In this document: positions 1-7,520 of the stretch, in pieces
Layout of the letters: the number at the start of each line of letters is the position of its first letter
How positions within the stretch are numbered: the first letter of the stretch is position 1
From: Orbus sasakiae
GTDB taxonomy: Bacteria > Pseudomonadota > Gammaproteobacteria > Enterobacterales > Orbaceae
Reading direction: 5' to 3'
Length of the DNA: 64,000 nt
Assembly (NCBI RefSeq): GCF_039542345.1
Contig: NZ_BAABHY010000005.1
Coordinates: forward strand, 186,001 to 250,000
Position numbers and translations under genes: made by a program
The notes under the pieces: model-generated
What the model saw: the letters and a program-made list of their open reading frames with translations, nothing else
Database searches by the model: none
Told to the model about the DNA's origin: nothing

Positions 1-121
1 GTAAACTTGCTCGAGTCACCTTATGTGACATTGCTTGCTCAATCTTTAAAAGATAAGCGCGTCGGCTTGTTCGAGATCGTTCAATAATTCGCTGGGTTAC
101 AGCCTGTACTATCGGATTCAT
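1..121 (-). CDS. edd: Phosphogluconate dehydratase, N-terminal fragment (cut by window edge)
   Basis: Reading leftwards from the ATG at 121, the 40 visible residues begin MNPIVQAVTQRIIERSR and continue with a RAYLLKIEQA segment. This closely matches the start of E. coli Edd (MNPQ...TNRIIERSRETRSAYLARIEQA). Edd dehydrates 6-phosphogluconate to KDPG in the Entner-Doudoroff pathway and is an iron-sulfur enzyme; the catalytic part lies outside the window. It sits 61 bp downstream of gntK on the same strand, so gluconate phosphorylation and dehydration are probably co-transcribed. The reading frame is open to base 1. The short length is the only source of doubt. Confidence 0.88.
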   Translation of the reverse strand, partial: MNPIVQAVTQRIIERSRTSRRAYLLKIEQAMSHKVTRASL

Positions 122-182
122 TTTTTTAGCTCTTTGATGTTATATCATCTGATGTTAAACATGGGACTTAACGCACAATGTG

Positions 183-710
183 CTAGCATTCACATACTTG
201 GCAAATAATCGCTTTGGTGTCTGCAACAACCTTATCTAATGGCTGCTCAATATTGACAATAAAAATATCTTTTTCATCAGCTGAGGGTTCTTCTAACGTA
301 TCAAACTGTGATTGCAACATACCGGTTTTTTGATAATGCCCCTGACGTTTTTTCAGCCTTTCTTCAATCACTTCAAAACGACCTTTTAAATAAATAAAAT
401 GCACATTATCGTTATCACCACGAATGATATCGCGGTATTGATGTTTTAAAGATGAACAGATAATAATTGAAATCGAATTGACATTACTCATTGCAAAAGC
501 CGCATCACTGATCAGTTTAAGCCAAGGCATACGATCTTGGTCATTAAGTGGCACGCCGCTGCGCATTTTTAAAATATTGGCTTTGGGATGCAAAAAATCA
601 CCATCTAAAGAAACTGCGTCCAAATCATACGATACTTGTTTAGCCACAGCTGATTTACCAGAGCCTGAGACACCCATTAATATAAAGACTTGCTTTTTTT
701 TATCTTTCAC
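183..710 (-). CDS. gntK: Gluconokinase
   Basis: Phosphorylates gluconate to 6-phosphogluconate in the cytoplasm. Walker A GVSGSGKS lies at residues 13-20, followed by the family segment LDGDFLHPKANI and a PLNDQDRMPWL block, as in E. coli GntK. The ORF is open further upstream to an ATG at 755, but a 16-bp GntR operator occupies that extension. The GTG at 710 has an AGAGGG ribosome site 7 bases upstream and gives 175 residues, the E. coli length, so I chose it. It lies downstream of gntR and upstream of edd on the same strand. Expression is probably CRP-activated and GntR-repressed from its own promoter. Confidence 0.92.
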   Translation of the reverse strand: MKDKKKQVFILMGVSGSGKSAVAKQVSYDLDAVSLDGDFLHPKANILKMRSGVPLNDQDRMPWLKLISDAAFAMSNVNSISIIICSSLKHQYRDIIRGDNDNVHFIYLKGRFEVIEERLKKRQGHYQKTGMLQSQFDTLEEPSADEKDIFIVNIEQPLDKVVADTKAIICQVCEC

Positions 711-733
711 AATCACACCCTCTATAAACTGTA

Positions 734-749
734 ATGTTACGGGTAACAT
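734..749 (-). promoter_or_regulatory. GntR operator of gntK
   Basis: ATGTTACGGGTAACAT is a near-perfect dyad matching the E. coli GntR operator consensus (ATGTTACCGGTAACAT, from memory). It lies just downstream of the predicted gntK transcription start and 24 bp before the GTG start. A TATAAT -10 box is at 758-763 on the minus strand. The neighbouring gene encodes GntR itself. Confidence 0.82.
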
Positions 750-794
750 TTTCATGCATTATAAGACTGTAATTCAACATCGAAAAGTGAAATT

Positions 795-810
795 TGTGAT
801 CTATATCATA
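795..810 (-). promoter_or_regulatory. CRP-cAMP site upstream of gntK
   Basis: On the plus strand the site reads TGTGA, 6 bp (TCTATA), TCATA. It differs from the CRP core TGTGA-N6-TCACA at one position. It lies about 50 bp upstream of the inferred gntK transcription start, beyond the TATAAT at 758-763. Catabolite control of gluconate genes is well known in enterics. Assignment here is by motif only. Confidence 0.65.
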
Positions 811-844
811 TTTTATTTTGAGAGAAAAAAGGCGACAGCACGAA

Positions 845-865
845 AACCCTGATAAAAACAGGGTT
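845..865 (-). terminator. Probable terminator of the ung-gntR transcript
   Basis: AACCCTG and CAGGGTT form a 7-bp stem with a 7-base loop. On the minus strand it follows the gntR stop codon at once and is followed by TTTTC. The U-tract is short, so read-through into gntK is possible. Confidence 0.55.
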
Positions 866-872
866 AATTCAT

Positions 873-1871
873 TTAAAGGCTTTCACCATCTAAATATTGT
901 ACGGGTAATTCGACCATCTTATGCTCAACATCTTCACCCGTTAAGCGTTTTAATAATAACTCAGCCGCTGTTTTACCAATCTCAATACGAGGGGTTAAAA
1001 TAGACGCCAATTGTGGCGATATTGCTTGGCCGACATCATGACCATGGAAGCCCACAATGGCAAGCTGTTTAGGAACGTTAATGTTTAAACGTTGACACTC
1101 AAAAAGAACACCTAATGCCAAGTCATCATTGGTACTAAATACACCATCAATTTGCGGATACTCACTGAGTGCACGTTGCAAAAGCTTAGCCCCCAGTGAA
1201 TATGATGAGGCTTCTTTTGTTGCAACAGTATGGGGTTTTAATCCAGCCTCAAGCATGGCTTCTTCGTACGCTTTTTGACGGATAATACTACGGTCATCTT
1301 GTCTTGCGCTAAAATAAGCAGTATGTTTACGGCCTTTTTTAATCATACGCTTAATCATCGTTTTGGTAACCGCAAAGTTATCAATCCCGACAGCCATATC
1401 AATACATGGCGTTACGCTATCCATAATTTCAACCACTGGAATATCCGCGATTTCCAGCATTTTTAGTGTTGCAGCATTATGGGAACGTTCGGTTAAAATG
1501 ACCCCATCAACATTGTAAGATAATAATGAACGCAAGCGCATCTCTTCTTTATCTGCGCTATAACCGGTATGTGCAATCATGGTTTGATAACCATGCGCAT
1601 CGGTGATCATCTCAATTCCTTTTAACACATCAGCAAATACTTGGTTAGTCAGTGAAGGTAATACCACACCGATCGCATGACTTTTAGCATTTGATAACAT
1701 GTCTGGCGCTTTATTCGGGATATACCCGAGTTCATCAATGACAGCTTTAATTTTATGTTGTAAAGGTTCTGAGACTAAACTGGCATCACGTAAAAAACGA
1801 CTTACCGTCATCTTGCTCACACCTGCAAGATTAGCAATTTCAATCAAACCAGAACGGCGTTTTTTAGTCAT
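873..1871 (-). CDS. gntR: LacI-family gluconate repressor GntR
   Basis: Represses gluconate uptake and kinase genes until gluconate binds. The LacI helix-turn-helix (LIEIANLAGVSKMTVSRFL) is at about residues 8-26, followed by the hinge and a periplasmic-binding-protein-like effector domain. Stretches such as LGYIPNKAPD and VLPSLTNQVFADVLKGIE match E. coli GntR closely. The ORF extends upstream to 1970 inside ung, but the ATG at 1871 follows the ung stop codon by one base and gives 332 residues against 331 in E. coli. A second possible ATG is at 1880. Tight spacing says ung and gntR are co-transcribed. The matching operator before gntK supports the identity. Confidence 0.93.
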   Translation of the reverse strand: MTKKRRSGLIEIANLAGVSKMTVSRFLRDASLVSEPLQHKIKAVIDELGYIPNKAPDMLSNAKSHAIGVVLPSLTNQVFADVLKGIEMITDAHGYQTMIAHTGYSADKEEMRLRSLLSYNVDGVILTERSHNAATLKMLEIADIPVVEIMDSVTPCIDMAVGIDNFAVTKTMIKRMIKKGRKHTAYFSARQDDRSIIRQKAYEEAMLEAGLKPHTVATKEASSYSLGAKLLQRALSEYPQIDGVFSTNDDLALGVLFECQRLNINVPKQLAIVGFHGHDVGQAISPQLASILTPRIEIGKTAAELLLKRLTGEDVEHKMVELPVQYLDGESL

Positions 1872-1872
1872 G

Positions 1873-2562
1873 TTAAGCATTCTCTTGCGGTAAACGAGGT
1901 TGCCAATCGATTGGTGTTTTACCTTGTTGTTCAATGAATTGATTTGCTTTTGAAAAATGCTGACAGCCAAAAAATCCCCGATGAGCAGATAGCGGTGATG
2001 GATGCACTGCTGTCAGTACATGGTGCTTATTACGATCAATAAATTGACCTTTCTTTTGCGCAGGAGAACCCCACAATAAAAAAACCACACCGGTTAAATT
2101 ATCGTTAATAGCGGCTATTACATGATCAGTAAAGGTTTCCCAACCAATTTTTGCATGAGAATGAGCTTGCCCAGCTTCAACAGTTAATACATTATTGAGC
2201 ATTAACACACCTTGTTCTGCCCAATACGCTAAATAACCGTGTTTTGGAATTTGAAAACCCGCGATATCGGTAGCCAGTTCTTTATACATGTTTTGTAGCG
2301 ATGGTGGGGTTTTTATACCGGGTAAAACTGAAAATGATAGGCCATGTGCTTGATGAGGCCCATGATAAGGATCTTGGCCTAAGATCACGACTTTAATATC
2401 GGCAAATGGCGTAAAACGAAATGCATTGAATACATCTTGTTGCGGTGGATAGACTGTTTTTCCACTATTACGCGCTGTCGCGACATAGTGCATGATATGT
2501 TTAAAATAATCTTTTTCTTTTTCGGCACCAATTACATCATGCCAAGTTAATTGTTCTGCCAT
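1873..2562 (-). CDS. ung: Uracil-DNA glycosylase
   Basis: Removes uracil from DNA in base-excision repair. The water-activating loop GQDPYHG is at residues 62-68, with catalytic Asp64, and the minor-groove loop HPSPLSAHRGF lies near the C-terminus. The 229-residue length equals E. coli Ung. It is the first gene of a probable ung-gntR pair and is divergent from grcA. Being followed by a gluconate repressor is a neighbourhood oddity rather than a functional link. Confidence 0.97.
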   Translation of the reverse strand: MAEQLTWHDVIGAEKEKDYFKHIMHYVATARNSGKTVYPPQQDVFNAFRFTPFADIKVVILGQDPYHGPHQAHGLSFSVLPGIKTPPSLQNMYKELATDIAGFQIPKHGYLAYWAEQGVLMLNNVLTVEAGQAHSHAKIGWETFTDHVIAAINDNLTGVVFLLWGSPAQKKGQFIDRNKHHVLTAVHPSPLSAHRGFFGCQHFSKANQFIEQQGKTPIDWQPRLPQENA

Positions 2563-2800
2563 AAGCTGCCTACATTTTGTTTTTAATGATATTTATGCGC
2601 TGCGCCTTATTGGTAATTATACCGAAAAATGTTAATAAGCCTAATTGTTATAATAAGATTCACCAAATAAGTCTTTTTTAACCTTATTTTGGGGTCCATT
2701 TGCTTAAGTTTTCTGCTTTAATTATTGCTATTTTAGGACTTTGGTAACCCATTTTGATCACGCAATCTGATTTAGCTCACATCATATTAAAAATAACCTT

Positions 2801-2814
2801 TTGATTATTAATAA
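2801..2814 (+). promoter_or_regulatory. Distal, degenerate FNR half-site upstream of grcA
   Basis: TTGATTATTAATAA has a perfect left half (TTGAT) and a poor right half. Its centre is 55 bp upstream of the perfect proximal box. That matches the roughly 53-bp separation of the two FNR sites before E. coli yfiD/grcA, as I recall it. Confidence 0.45.
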
Positions 2815-2855
2815 TTTTATAAGAAAGGAAAAAATTATCAAATTAATAGCTTTTT

Positions 2856-2869
2856 TTGATTTAAATCAA
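2856..2869 (+). promoter_or_regulatory. FNR box of grcA
   Basis: TTGATTTAAATCAA is a perfect match to the FNR consensus TTGAT-N4-ATCAA. It lies 70 bp before the grcA start codon. FNR activation under low oxygen fits the role of GrcA in anaerobic pyruvate metabolism. Confidence 0.82.
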
Positions 2870-2939
2870 TTTTTAGAAGTGCTATATTAACCATAAATTT
2901 ATTAGGGCAATTCATTAAGCTCAGTAGGAGGGTTTAAAA

Positions 2940-3323
2940 ATGATTACAGGTATCCAAATCACTAAAGCAGACAATAATGCGCTTCTTAATTCTTTCTGGT
3001 TATTAGACGATGAAACAAATGAAGCTCGTTGTGTTGCAGCTAAATCTGTGTATAAAGAAGATCAAATTGTTTCAACACAAGACCTTGGTCAATTCGAATA
3101 TCGTGAAATTCCTTTAGATGTTGCACCAACAGTTAAAGTTGAAGGTGGCCAACATTTGAATGTTAACGTATTACGTCGTGAAACATTAGAAGATGCAGTT
3201 AAAAACCCAGAAAACTATCCACAATTAACCATTCGTGTTTCTGGTTATGCGGTTCGTTTTAACTCATTAACACCGGAACAACAACGTGATGTGATTTCTC
3301 GTACATTCACAACCAATATGTAA
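2940..3323 (+). CDS. grcA: Autonomous glycyl radical cofactor GrcA
   Basis: A spare glycyl-radical domain that can complement pyruvate formate-lyase whose own radical site was destroyed by oxygen. The C-terminal radical motif TIRVSGYAVRF places the radical glycine at residue 102, as in E. coli GrcA. The block EGGQHLNVNVLRRETLEDAV is also conserved, and the length (127) is identical. It stands alone, with its own FNR-controlled promoter and a terminator directly after it. An organism keeping it is expected to use pyruvate formate-lyase. Confidence 0.97.
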   Translation: MITGIQITKADNNALLNSFWLLDDETNEARCVAAKSVYKEDQIVSTQDLGQFEYREIPLDVAPTVKVEGGQHLNVNVLRRETLEDAVKNPENYPQLTIRVSGYAVRFNSLTPEQQRDVISRTFTTNM

Positions 3324-3342
3324 TCATTATTGGCATGAAAAG

Positions 3343-3366
3343 AACCCGGTTTATACCGGGTTTTTT
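3343..3366 (+). terminator. grcA terminator
   Basis: AACCCGGT and ACCGGGTT form an 8-bp stem with a TTAT loop, followed by a run of T. It starts about 20 bp after the grcA stop. Confidence 0.85.
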
Positions 3367-3673
3367 ATTGGCTACCTAAGCTTAATTAAAACACAGTTTT
3401 AATGTATCAGTATCCATGTCTTCTTTGTTTTATAGATAAATATCAAAATGATAGCTTATTTTTGGAAGCCTTTCACACCATCAAAACACCGATCACTCAC
3501 TCACCTTTTTCTTTACATCATTTGTTTAAAATTTGATTATAATGAATTTGTCACTGTGTACTGTGTACAAAAATGTGATTAAGTTCTCATTTTAATAAAA
3601 TTAAGGTTGTCTATAGTTGTACATATACAACTATGGTTGTATATTTAATCTAACTCAAAATTAAGGATCATCA
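3367..3673 (+). promoter_or_regulatory. Promoter region of the polyol-PTS operon
   Basis: This 307-bp stretch has no ORF. It contains a CRP-like site (TGTGA, 6 bp, TCTCA at 3574-3589), a promoter with -35 TTGTAC at 3617-3622 and -10 TATATT at 3640-3645 (17-bp spacer), and a dyad operator across the -35 box. The CRP centre is about 70 bp before the inferred start at about 3652, a typical class I position. A GTGTAC-TGTGTAC tandem at about 3555-3568 may be another regulator half-site. Confidence 0.6.
3613..3634 (+). promoter_or_regulatory. Operator for the GntR/HutC-type regulator
   Basis: ATAGTTGTA, 4 bp (CATA), TACAACTAT is a perfect 9-bp dyad covering the -35 box and spacer. Its GTTGTA...TACAAC core resembles operators of HutC-subfamily GntR regulators (for example the TreR type, TTGTATATACAA). 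The regulator gene begins 40 bp downstream, so autorepression together with the operon is likely. Confidence 0.7.
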
Positions 3674-4408
3674 ATGAACATTAATAAATTCTCCAGTACC
3701 CCTTTATATGTACAAGTAAAAGAGTGGATCAGGGATCAAATTTATCGAAATGATCTAAAATCAGGCGATAGAATCCCGTCTGAAAATGAAATTATGAAAG
3801 TTCTGTCCGTCAGCCGCGGTACGGTACGCAAAGCCGTTGATTTACTCATAAAAGAATCGGTACTTGAACAAATTCAAGGCAAAGGAACCTATGTTAAAAA
3901 AGAGAATATTTCATATCAATTAGGCTACGGTTTACAGTCATTTGCCGAATCACTTGAAATGCAAAACGTTAATTTCGTGACCGAAGTGATCACCAAACGT
4001 ATTGAAAAATCCAATGAATATATCAGCAGTAAGCTACAAATCCCGACTAATTCCGATATTTTTTATATGGAACGTGTTCGTAGTGTTAACGGTGAAAAAA
4101 TTATGTTTATTGAAAACCGAATTAATTTAGCCCTTTTCCCACAAGTTGTGGATATTGATTTCAATAAATACAGTCTTTTTAGTGAATTAGAAAGCATTAC
4201 GCATCAAAAAATCAAATATTCAGAGTGTCGTTATTCTGCCCGTATTGTCGGCAAAGAACGCGCTCAAATGCTTGATATTAGTGAAACATCCCCCGTACTA
4301 CATTTAGAACAAACCGTTTATTTAGACAATGATCTAGCAGTTGAATTTGGTAACGTTTGGTTAAAATCAAATGTTAATTACTTAGGTACAACACTCAGGC
4401 GAACATAG
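3674..4408 (+). CDS. GntR family transcriptional regulator (HutC/UTRA subfamily)
   Basis: An N-terminal winged helix (about residues 8-75; the recognition part reads SENEIMKVLSVSRGTVRKAVDLL) is followed by a UTRA ligand-binding domain to residue 244. UTRA proteins sense small metabolites, often sugar phosphates. It is the first gene of the operon, 9 bp ahead of the aldolase, and a perfect dyad covers its promoter, so it probably represses the operon until the pathway intermediate binds. The effector cannot be named from sequence. GatR of E. coli is DeoR-family, so this is a different regulator for a galactitol-type PTS. Confidence 0.88.
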   Translation: MNINKFSSTPLYVQVKEWIRDQIYRNDLKSGDRIPSENEIMKVLSVSRGTVRKAVDLLIKESVLEQIQGKGTYVKKENISYQLGYGLQSFAESLEMQNVNFVTEVITKRIEKSNEYISSKLQIPTNSDIFYMERVRSVNGEKIMFIENRINLALFPQVVDIDFNKYSLFSELESITHQKIKYSECRYSARIVGKERAQMLDISETSPVLHLEQTVYLDNDLAVEFGNVWLKSNVNYLGTTLRRT

Positions 4409-4417
4409 GAGACATCT

Positions 4418-5266
4418 ATGGCATTAGTAAATGGATACACACTTTTAAATGAAATAAAAAAACGAAAAGTTTTAGCTGGTGCATTTAATACCGCTAATTT
4501 AGAAACCTCACTGGGTATACTTGATGCAATTGAAGAAAGCGGTATTCCGAGCATGGTTCAAATCGCACCAACAAATATTGTATTATCAGGATATAAATAC
4601 ATTGTCGATATGGTAAGAAATCGTGCAAGCACAATGCAAACACCATTTTGTTTACATCTTGATCATGGCAAAACTTTTGAAGATGTAAAACAAGCCGTTG
4701 AAGCAGGTTTTACCTCTATCATGTTTGATGCATCCCATTTACCTTTTGCTGAGAATATCCGTAAAACTAAAGAAATCGTCGACTTTTGTGGTGGCTATAA
4801 TATTCCAGTTGAAGCTGAACTTGGCGCTATAACCGGTAAAGAAGACGGTGAAGTTAACGAAGCCGATAGTAAAACTAACCCCGATCAAGTTATCGAATTT
4901 GTTGAAAAAACTGGATGTGCAACACTTGCAGTATCGGTTGGTAACGTACATGGTTTTGAAGAACAACCTAAAATTGATTTTGAACTCTTAAAAAAATTAT
5001 CAGATATCTCCCCTGTTCCTTTAGTCATTCATGGCGGTTCGGGTATTGATGATGAAGTCTTGAAAAAAATCAGCCAATACAATGTTGTAAAACTCAACAT
5101 TGGTGGCGATCTTAGACGAGCCTATATCACCTCTATCGGGAAACAATACGTCGCAAATAACAACGAATACAATTTAATTAAGGTGCTATTAAAAGCTAAA
5201 GCCGATGTTCATAGCGTAGTTTATAAAAAAATTATCGCAATGAATGTATTAAACCTACAAAAATAA
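4418..5266 (+). CDS. Class II ketose-bisphosphate aldolase (GatY/KbaY/FbaA family)
   Basis: Expected to split a ketose phosphate (tagatose- or fructose-1,6-bisphosphate type) into DHAP and an aldehyde, using zinc. Family motifs in order: HLDHG (zinc-binding His), the SIMFDASHLP segment, VEAELGAI, SVGNVHG (zinc His) and IHGGSGI (zinc/phosphate loop). The C-terminal phosphate-binding stretch reads KLNIGGDLRRAY where GatY-type proteins usually have NVATEL. That hints at a changed phosphate or substrate site. Length 282 is normal. A strong AGGAG precedes the ATG. It is followed closely by PTS EIIA, so its substrate should come from the PTS sugar. I would not choose between tagatose and fructose bisphosphate. 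Confidence 0.85.
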   Translation: MALVNGYTLLNEIKKRKVLAGAFNTANLETSLGILDAIEESGIPSMVQIAPTNIVLSGYKYIVDMVRNRASTMQTPFCLHLDHGKTFEDVKQAVEAGFTSIMFDASHLPFAENIRKTKEIVDFCGGYNIPVEAELGAITGKEDGEVNEADSKTNPDQVIEFVEKTGCATLAVSVGNVHGFEEQPKIDFELLKKLSDISPVPLVIHGGSGIDDEVLKKISQYNVVKLNIGGDLRRAYITSIGKQYVANNNEYNLIKVLLKAKADVHSVVYKKIIAMNVLNLQK

Positions 5267-5285
5267 CGTTAAATAGGTGGCAACC

Positions 5286-5744
5286 ATGCAAATAGCAAAC
5301 TTAGATGAAAATAATATTTTCTTAGATTGTCCTTATTCAGATCGTGATGAAATGTTTAGCTATGTCAGCAAAACATTACTCAAACAAGATGCTGTAACAA
5401 ATGACTATCTGGGCAAAGTTATTGCTCGAGAAGATAACCACCCAACCGGATTTAAACTCAGAACAATCAATGTTGCAATGCCACATGTTGATCCTGAGTT
5501 TGTGAAAAAAAATGGTTTATTCGTGGTAACCAGTCGACAAGGTATTGTATTTAAAAATGCAGAAACAGACGAGCCGTTGGCGGTAAACATTGTTTTTGGA
5601 TTACTGCTTAAAGAAGCAGATACCCACTTAACGTTCCTCATGAAGTTAGCGTCATCTTTCCAAGATGAGCCACTTTTAAGCCAAATACTCAACAGCAAAA
5701 GTACATTGGAAGTTAAGCAATTGTTAGGGAAAATTTTAATATAA
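5286..5744 (+). CDS. PTS galactitol-type EIIA component
   Basis: Cytoplasmic phosphocarrier of the fructose/mannitol EIIA fold that takes phosphate from HPr and passes it to EIIB. The phosphorylatable histidine is His67 in INVAMPHVDPEF. I start at the ATG at 5286: AGGTGG ends 5 bases before it. The alternative GTG at 5277 lies inside that ribosome site. The 152-residue length fits GatA. It is followed by separate EIIB and EIIC genes, the A-B-C order of galactitol-type systems. Confidence 0.88.
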   Translation: MQIANLDENNIFLDCPYSDRDEMFSYVSKTLLKQDAVTNDYLGKVIAREDNHPTGFKLRTINVAMPHVDPEFVKKNGLFVVTSRQGIVFKNAETDEPLAVNIVFGLLLKEADTHLTFLMKLASSFQDEPLLSQILNSKSTLEVKQLLGKILI

Positions 5745-5761
5745 AACAAGGGAGAAGAATA

Positions 5762-6049
5762 ATGAAAAAGAGAATTATTTTTGCTTGTACTAGTGGTATC
5801 GCAACCTCAACCATTGCGACAGAAAAAGTTAAAAACTATTGTGCAGAACACGGCATTGAAGTCGAAAATATTCAATCCGATGTTGCGACCGTACAATCTC
5901 AAGATGGTATGGCTGACTTAATTATTGTCACTTCCAAAGTCAGTTATCAATTAGAAAAAACCCCTATTATCAACGGTGTTCCTTTAATCACCACTATTGG
6001 CGAAGAAGACCTATTGGAAAAAATCGTTAGTATTTTAAAAGGAAACTAA
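5762..6049 (+). CDS. PTS galactitol-type EIIB component
   Basis: Small cytoplasmic phosphotransfer protein of 95 residues. The phosphocysteine is Cys9 in IIFACTSGIATSTIA, matching the CGTGVATST-like loop of GatB. Phosphate goes from EIIA His67 to this Cys and then to the incoming polyol. It is separated from EIIC by only 3 bp, so translation is probably coupled. Confidence 0.9.
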   Translation: MKKRIIFACTSGIATSTIATEKVKNYCAEHGIEVENIQSDVATVQSQDGMADLIIVTSKVSYQLEKTPIINGVPLITTIGEEDLLEKIVSILKGN

Positions 6050-6052
6050 GCT

Positions 6053-7402
6053 ATGGCAGATAAAATACTCGAAGTTGTACAGTATATATTAGGCTTTGGG
6101 CCAACGGTGATGCTCCCATTAGTCATCTTTATTATGGCAATTTGTTTAAGAGTTAAAGTCGGCCGGGCAATTCGATCGTCTTTAACGATTGGAATGGGGT
6201 TTGTTGGTATCTTTGTTATCTTTGATTTACTTGGTACCAGTTTAGGGAGTGCAACGAAGGATTTGGTTGAACATGCAGGCATTAATTTACCCATCATCGA
6301 TCTTGGTTGGCCGCCCTTAGCTGCTATCGCTTGGGCATCACCAATTGCACCATTTGTGATTCCAATGACAATTATCATTAATATCGTCATGTTAACAGCT
6401 AACTGGACTAAAACGGTCGACATCGATCTATGGAACTTTTGGCACTTTACATTTGTTGGTGCATTGGTGTATAGCAGTACAGGCAATTTTATGTATGGTT
6501 TGCTTATTGCTGGCATTACCTCGGTTATCACGTTTATCTTAGCGGACTGGTGTGCGCCAATGGTTCAAAAGTATTTTGAACTACCGGGCATTTCATTACC
6601 AACATTATCATCAGCAATATTTTTCCCAATTGGTGTATTGGGTAACTTAATTCTTGATAAAGTTCCTGGATTACAAAAATTACATGCTGACCCTGAAACC
6701 ATTCAAAAACGCTTTGGTGTATTTGGTGAACCGATGATGATTGGTTTTGTGATTGGTGGCGCAATAGGGGTTGCTGCGGGTTATGATATAAAAAGTATTT
6801 TAGGTTTAGCGATAAATCTTGGTGCCGTTATGTTAATCATGCCACGTATGGTGAAATTGTTAATGGAAGGGCTATTACCTTTATCCGATGCAGTTAAACA
6901 GTTTTTAAGAAAAAAATACCCTAATCGTAAAGATCTGTATATTGGATTAGATATTGCGGTAGCGGTCGGCCACCCATCTGTCTTATCAACCGCATTACTA
7001 CTCATTCCAGTAGGCTTACTGTTAGCAATCATTTTACCAGGAAATCGCTTATTACCACTCGGTGACTTAACCAATATTTGGGTACCAATCTCAATGGTTG
7101 TGTTAGCGTGTCGAGGAAATATTGTACGATCATTTATTATTGGTATCCCTTGCTTGATTGTTAATCTCTATGTGGCATCAGCCATTGCTCCGGTTATTAC
7201 CAATATCGCTCGTAGTATTAACTTTCCCGTTAAAACTGATGGCGAGTTTTCAAGTCTACTTGATGGCGGTAACCCATATCGCTTTTGGGCAGTCAAAGTT
7301 TTTGAAGGCAACTATATTGCACTGGCATTAATTCCGATTATTTTTGTGCTTTGCTTGGTGTTATATAAGCACACCCAAAAAAGCTGGAACACCGAAGACT
7401 AA
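6053..7402 (+). CDS. PTS galactitol-type EIIC permease
   Basis: Integral membrane permease of 449 residues with many hydrophobic segments, including the first at about 14-30 (PTVMLPLVIFIMAIC). It carries family segments such as IGMGFVGIFVIFDLLG and the late GNPYRFWA block of the GatC family. It imports and phosphorylates a polyol or sugar together with EIIA/EIIB. GatC-family permeases handle galactitol, arabitol and other polyols, so the substrate is open. A roughly 200-bp gap with two hairpins follows before the kinase gene. Confidence 0.9.
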   Translation: MADKILEVVQYILGFGPTVMLPLVIFIMAICLRVKVGRAIRSSLTIGMGFVGIFVIFDLLGTSLGSATKDLVEHAGINLPIIDLGWPPLAAIAWASPIAPFVIPMTIIINIVMLTANWTKTVDIDLWNFWHFTFVGALVYSSTGNFMYGLLIAGITSVITFILADWCAPMVQKYFELPGISLPTLSSAIFFPIGVLGNLILDKVPGLQKLHADPETIQKRFGVFGEPMMIGFVIGGAIGVAAGYDIKSILGLAINLGAVMLIMPRMVKLLMEGLLPLSDAVKQFLRKKYPNRKDLYIGLDIAVAVGHPSVLSTALLLIPVGLLLAIILPGNRLLPLGDLTNIWVPISMVVLACRGNIVRSFIIGIPCLIVNLYVASAIAPVITNIARSINFPVKTDGEFSSLLDGGNPYRFWAVKVFEGNYIALALIPIIFVLCLVLYKHTQKSWNTED

Positions 7403-7453
7403 AAATAAACACATAATCATTTTAATTTAACACAACGCGTCGTTTATGAATGG

Positions 7454-7475
7454 TACTGATAACAATTAATCAGTA
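7454..7475 (+). repeat. Inverted repeat in the EIIC-kinase gap
   Basis: TACTGAT, 8 bp, ATCAGTA forms a 7-bp dyad about 50 bp after the EIIC stop. It has no T-run. It may be a regulatory site or simply an RNA hairpin. Confidence 0.4.
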
Positions 7476-7488
7476 TAGAGAAGCTTTG

Positions 7489-7520
7489 TCCCTTTAACTG
7501 CCAAAAGGCAGCTAAAGGGA
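7489..7520 (+). repeat. Intercistronic stem-loop between EIIC and kinase
   Basis: TCCCTTTA(A)CTGCC and GGCAG(C)TAAAGGGA pair over 14 bp with one A-C mismatch and an AAAA loop. No U-tract follows, so it is more likely an RNA-stability or processing element, or a weak attenuator, than a full terminator. It divides the PTS genes from the kinase and dehydrogenase genes. Confidence 0.6.

Larger units (their letters stand above)
2563..2939 (+). promoter_or_regulatory. ung-grcA divergent intergenic region with grcA promoter
   Basis: These 377 bp hold no convincing ORF. The rightward half carries the two FNR-like sites listed separately. A -10-like CATAAA at 2892-2897 would place transcription start near 2904, so the proximal FNR box is centred about 41 bp upstream, the class II position. 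A strong AGGAGG-type ribosome site precedes the grcA ATG. I saw nothing specific in the half nearest ung. Confidence 0.5.

Noticed and set aside
122..182. GntR operator between gntK and edd (ATGTTAAACAT at about 154-164)
   Set aside because: It lacks the ACCGGT centre and spacing of the operator seen before gntK, so I treat it as chance AT-rich symmetry.
478..852. Plus-strand ORF of 124 codons opposite gntK
   Set aside because: Shadow of gntK: no ribosome site, no recognisable domain, and the minus strand encodes a clear gluconokinase.
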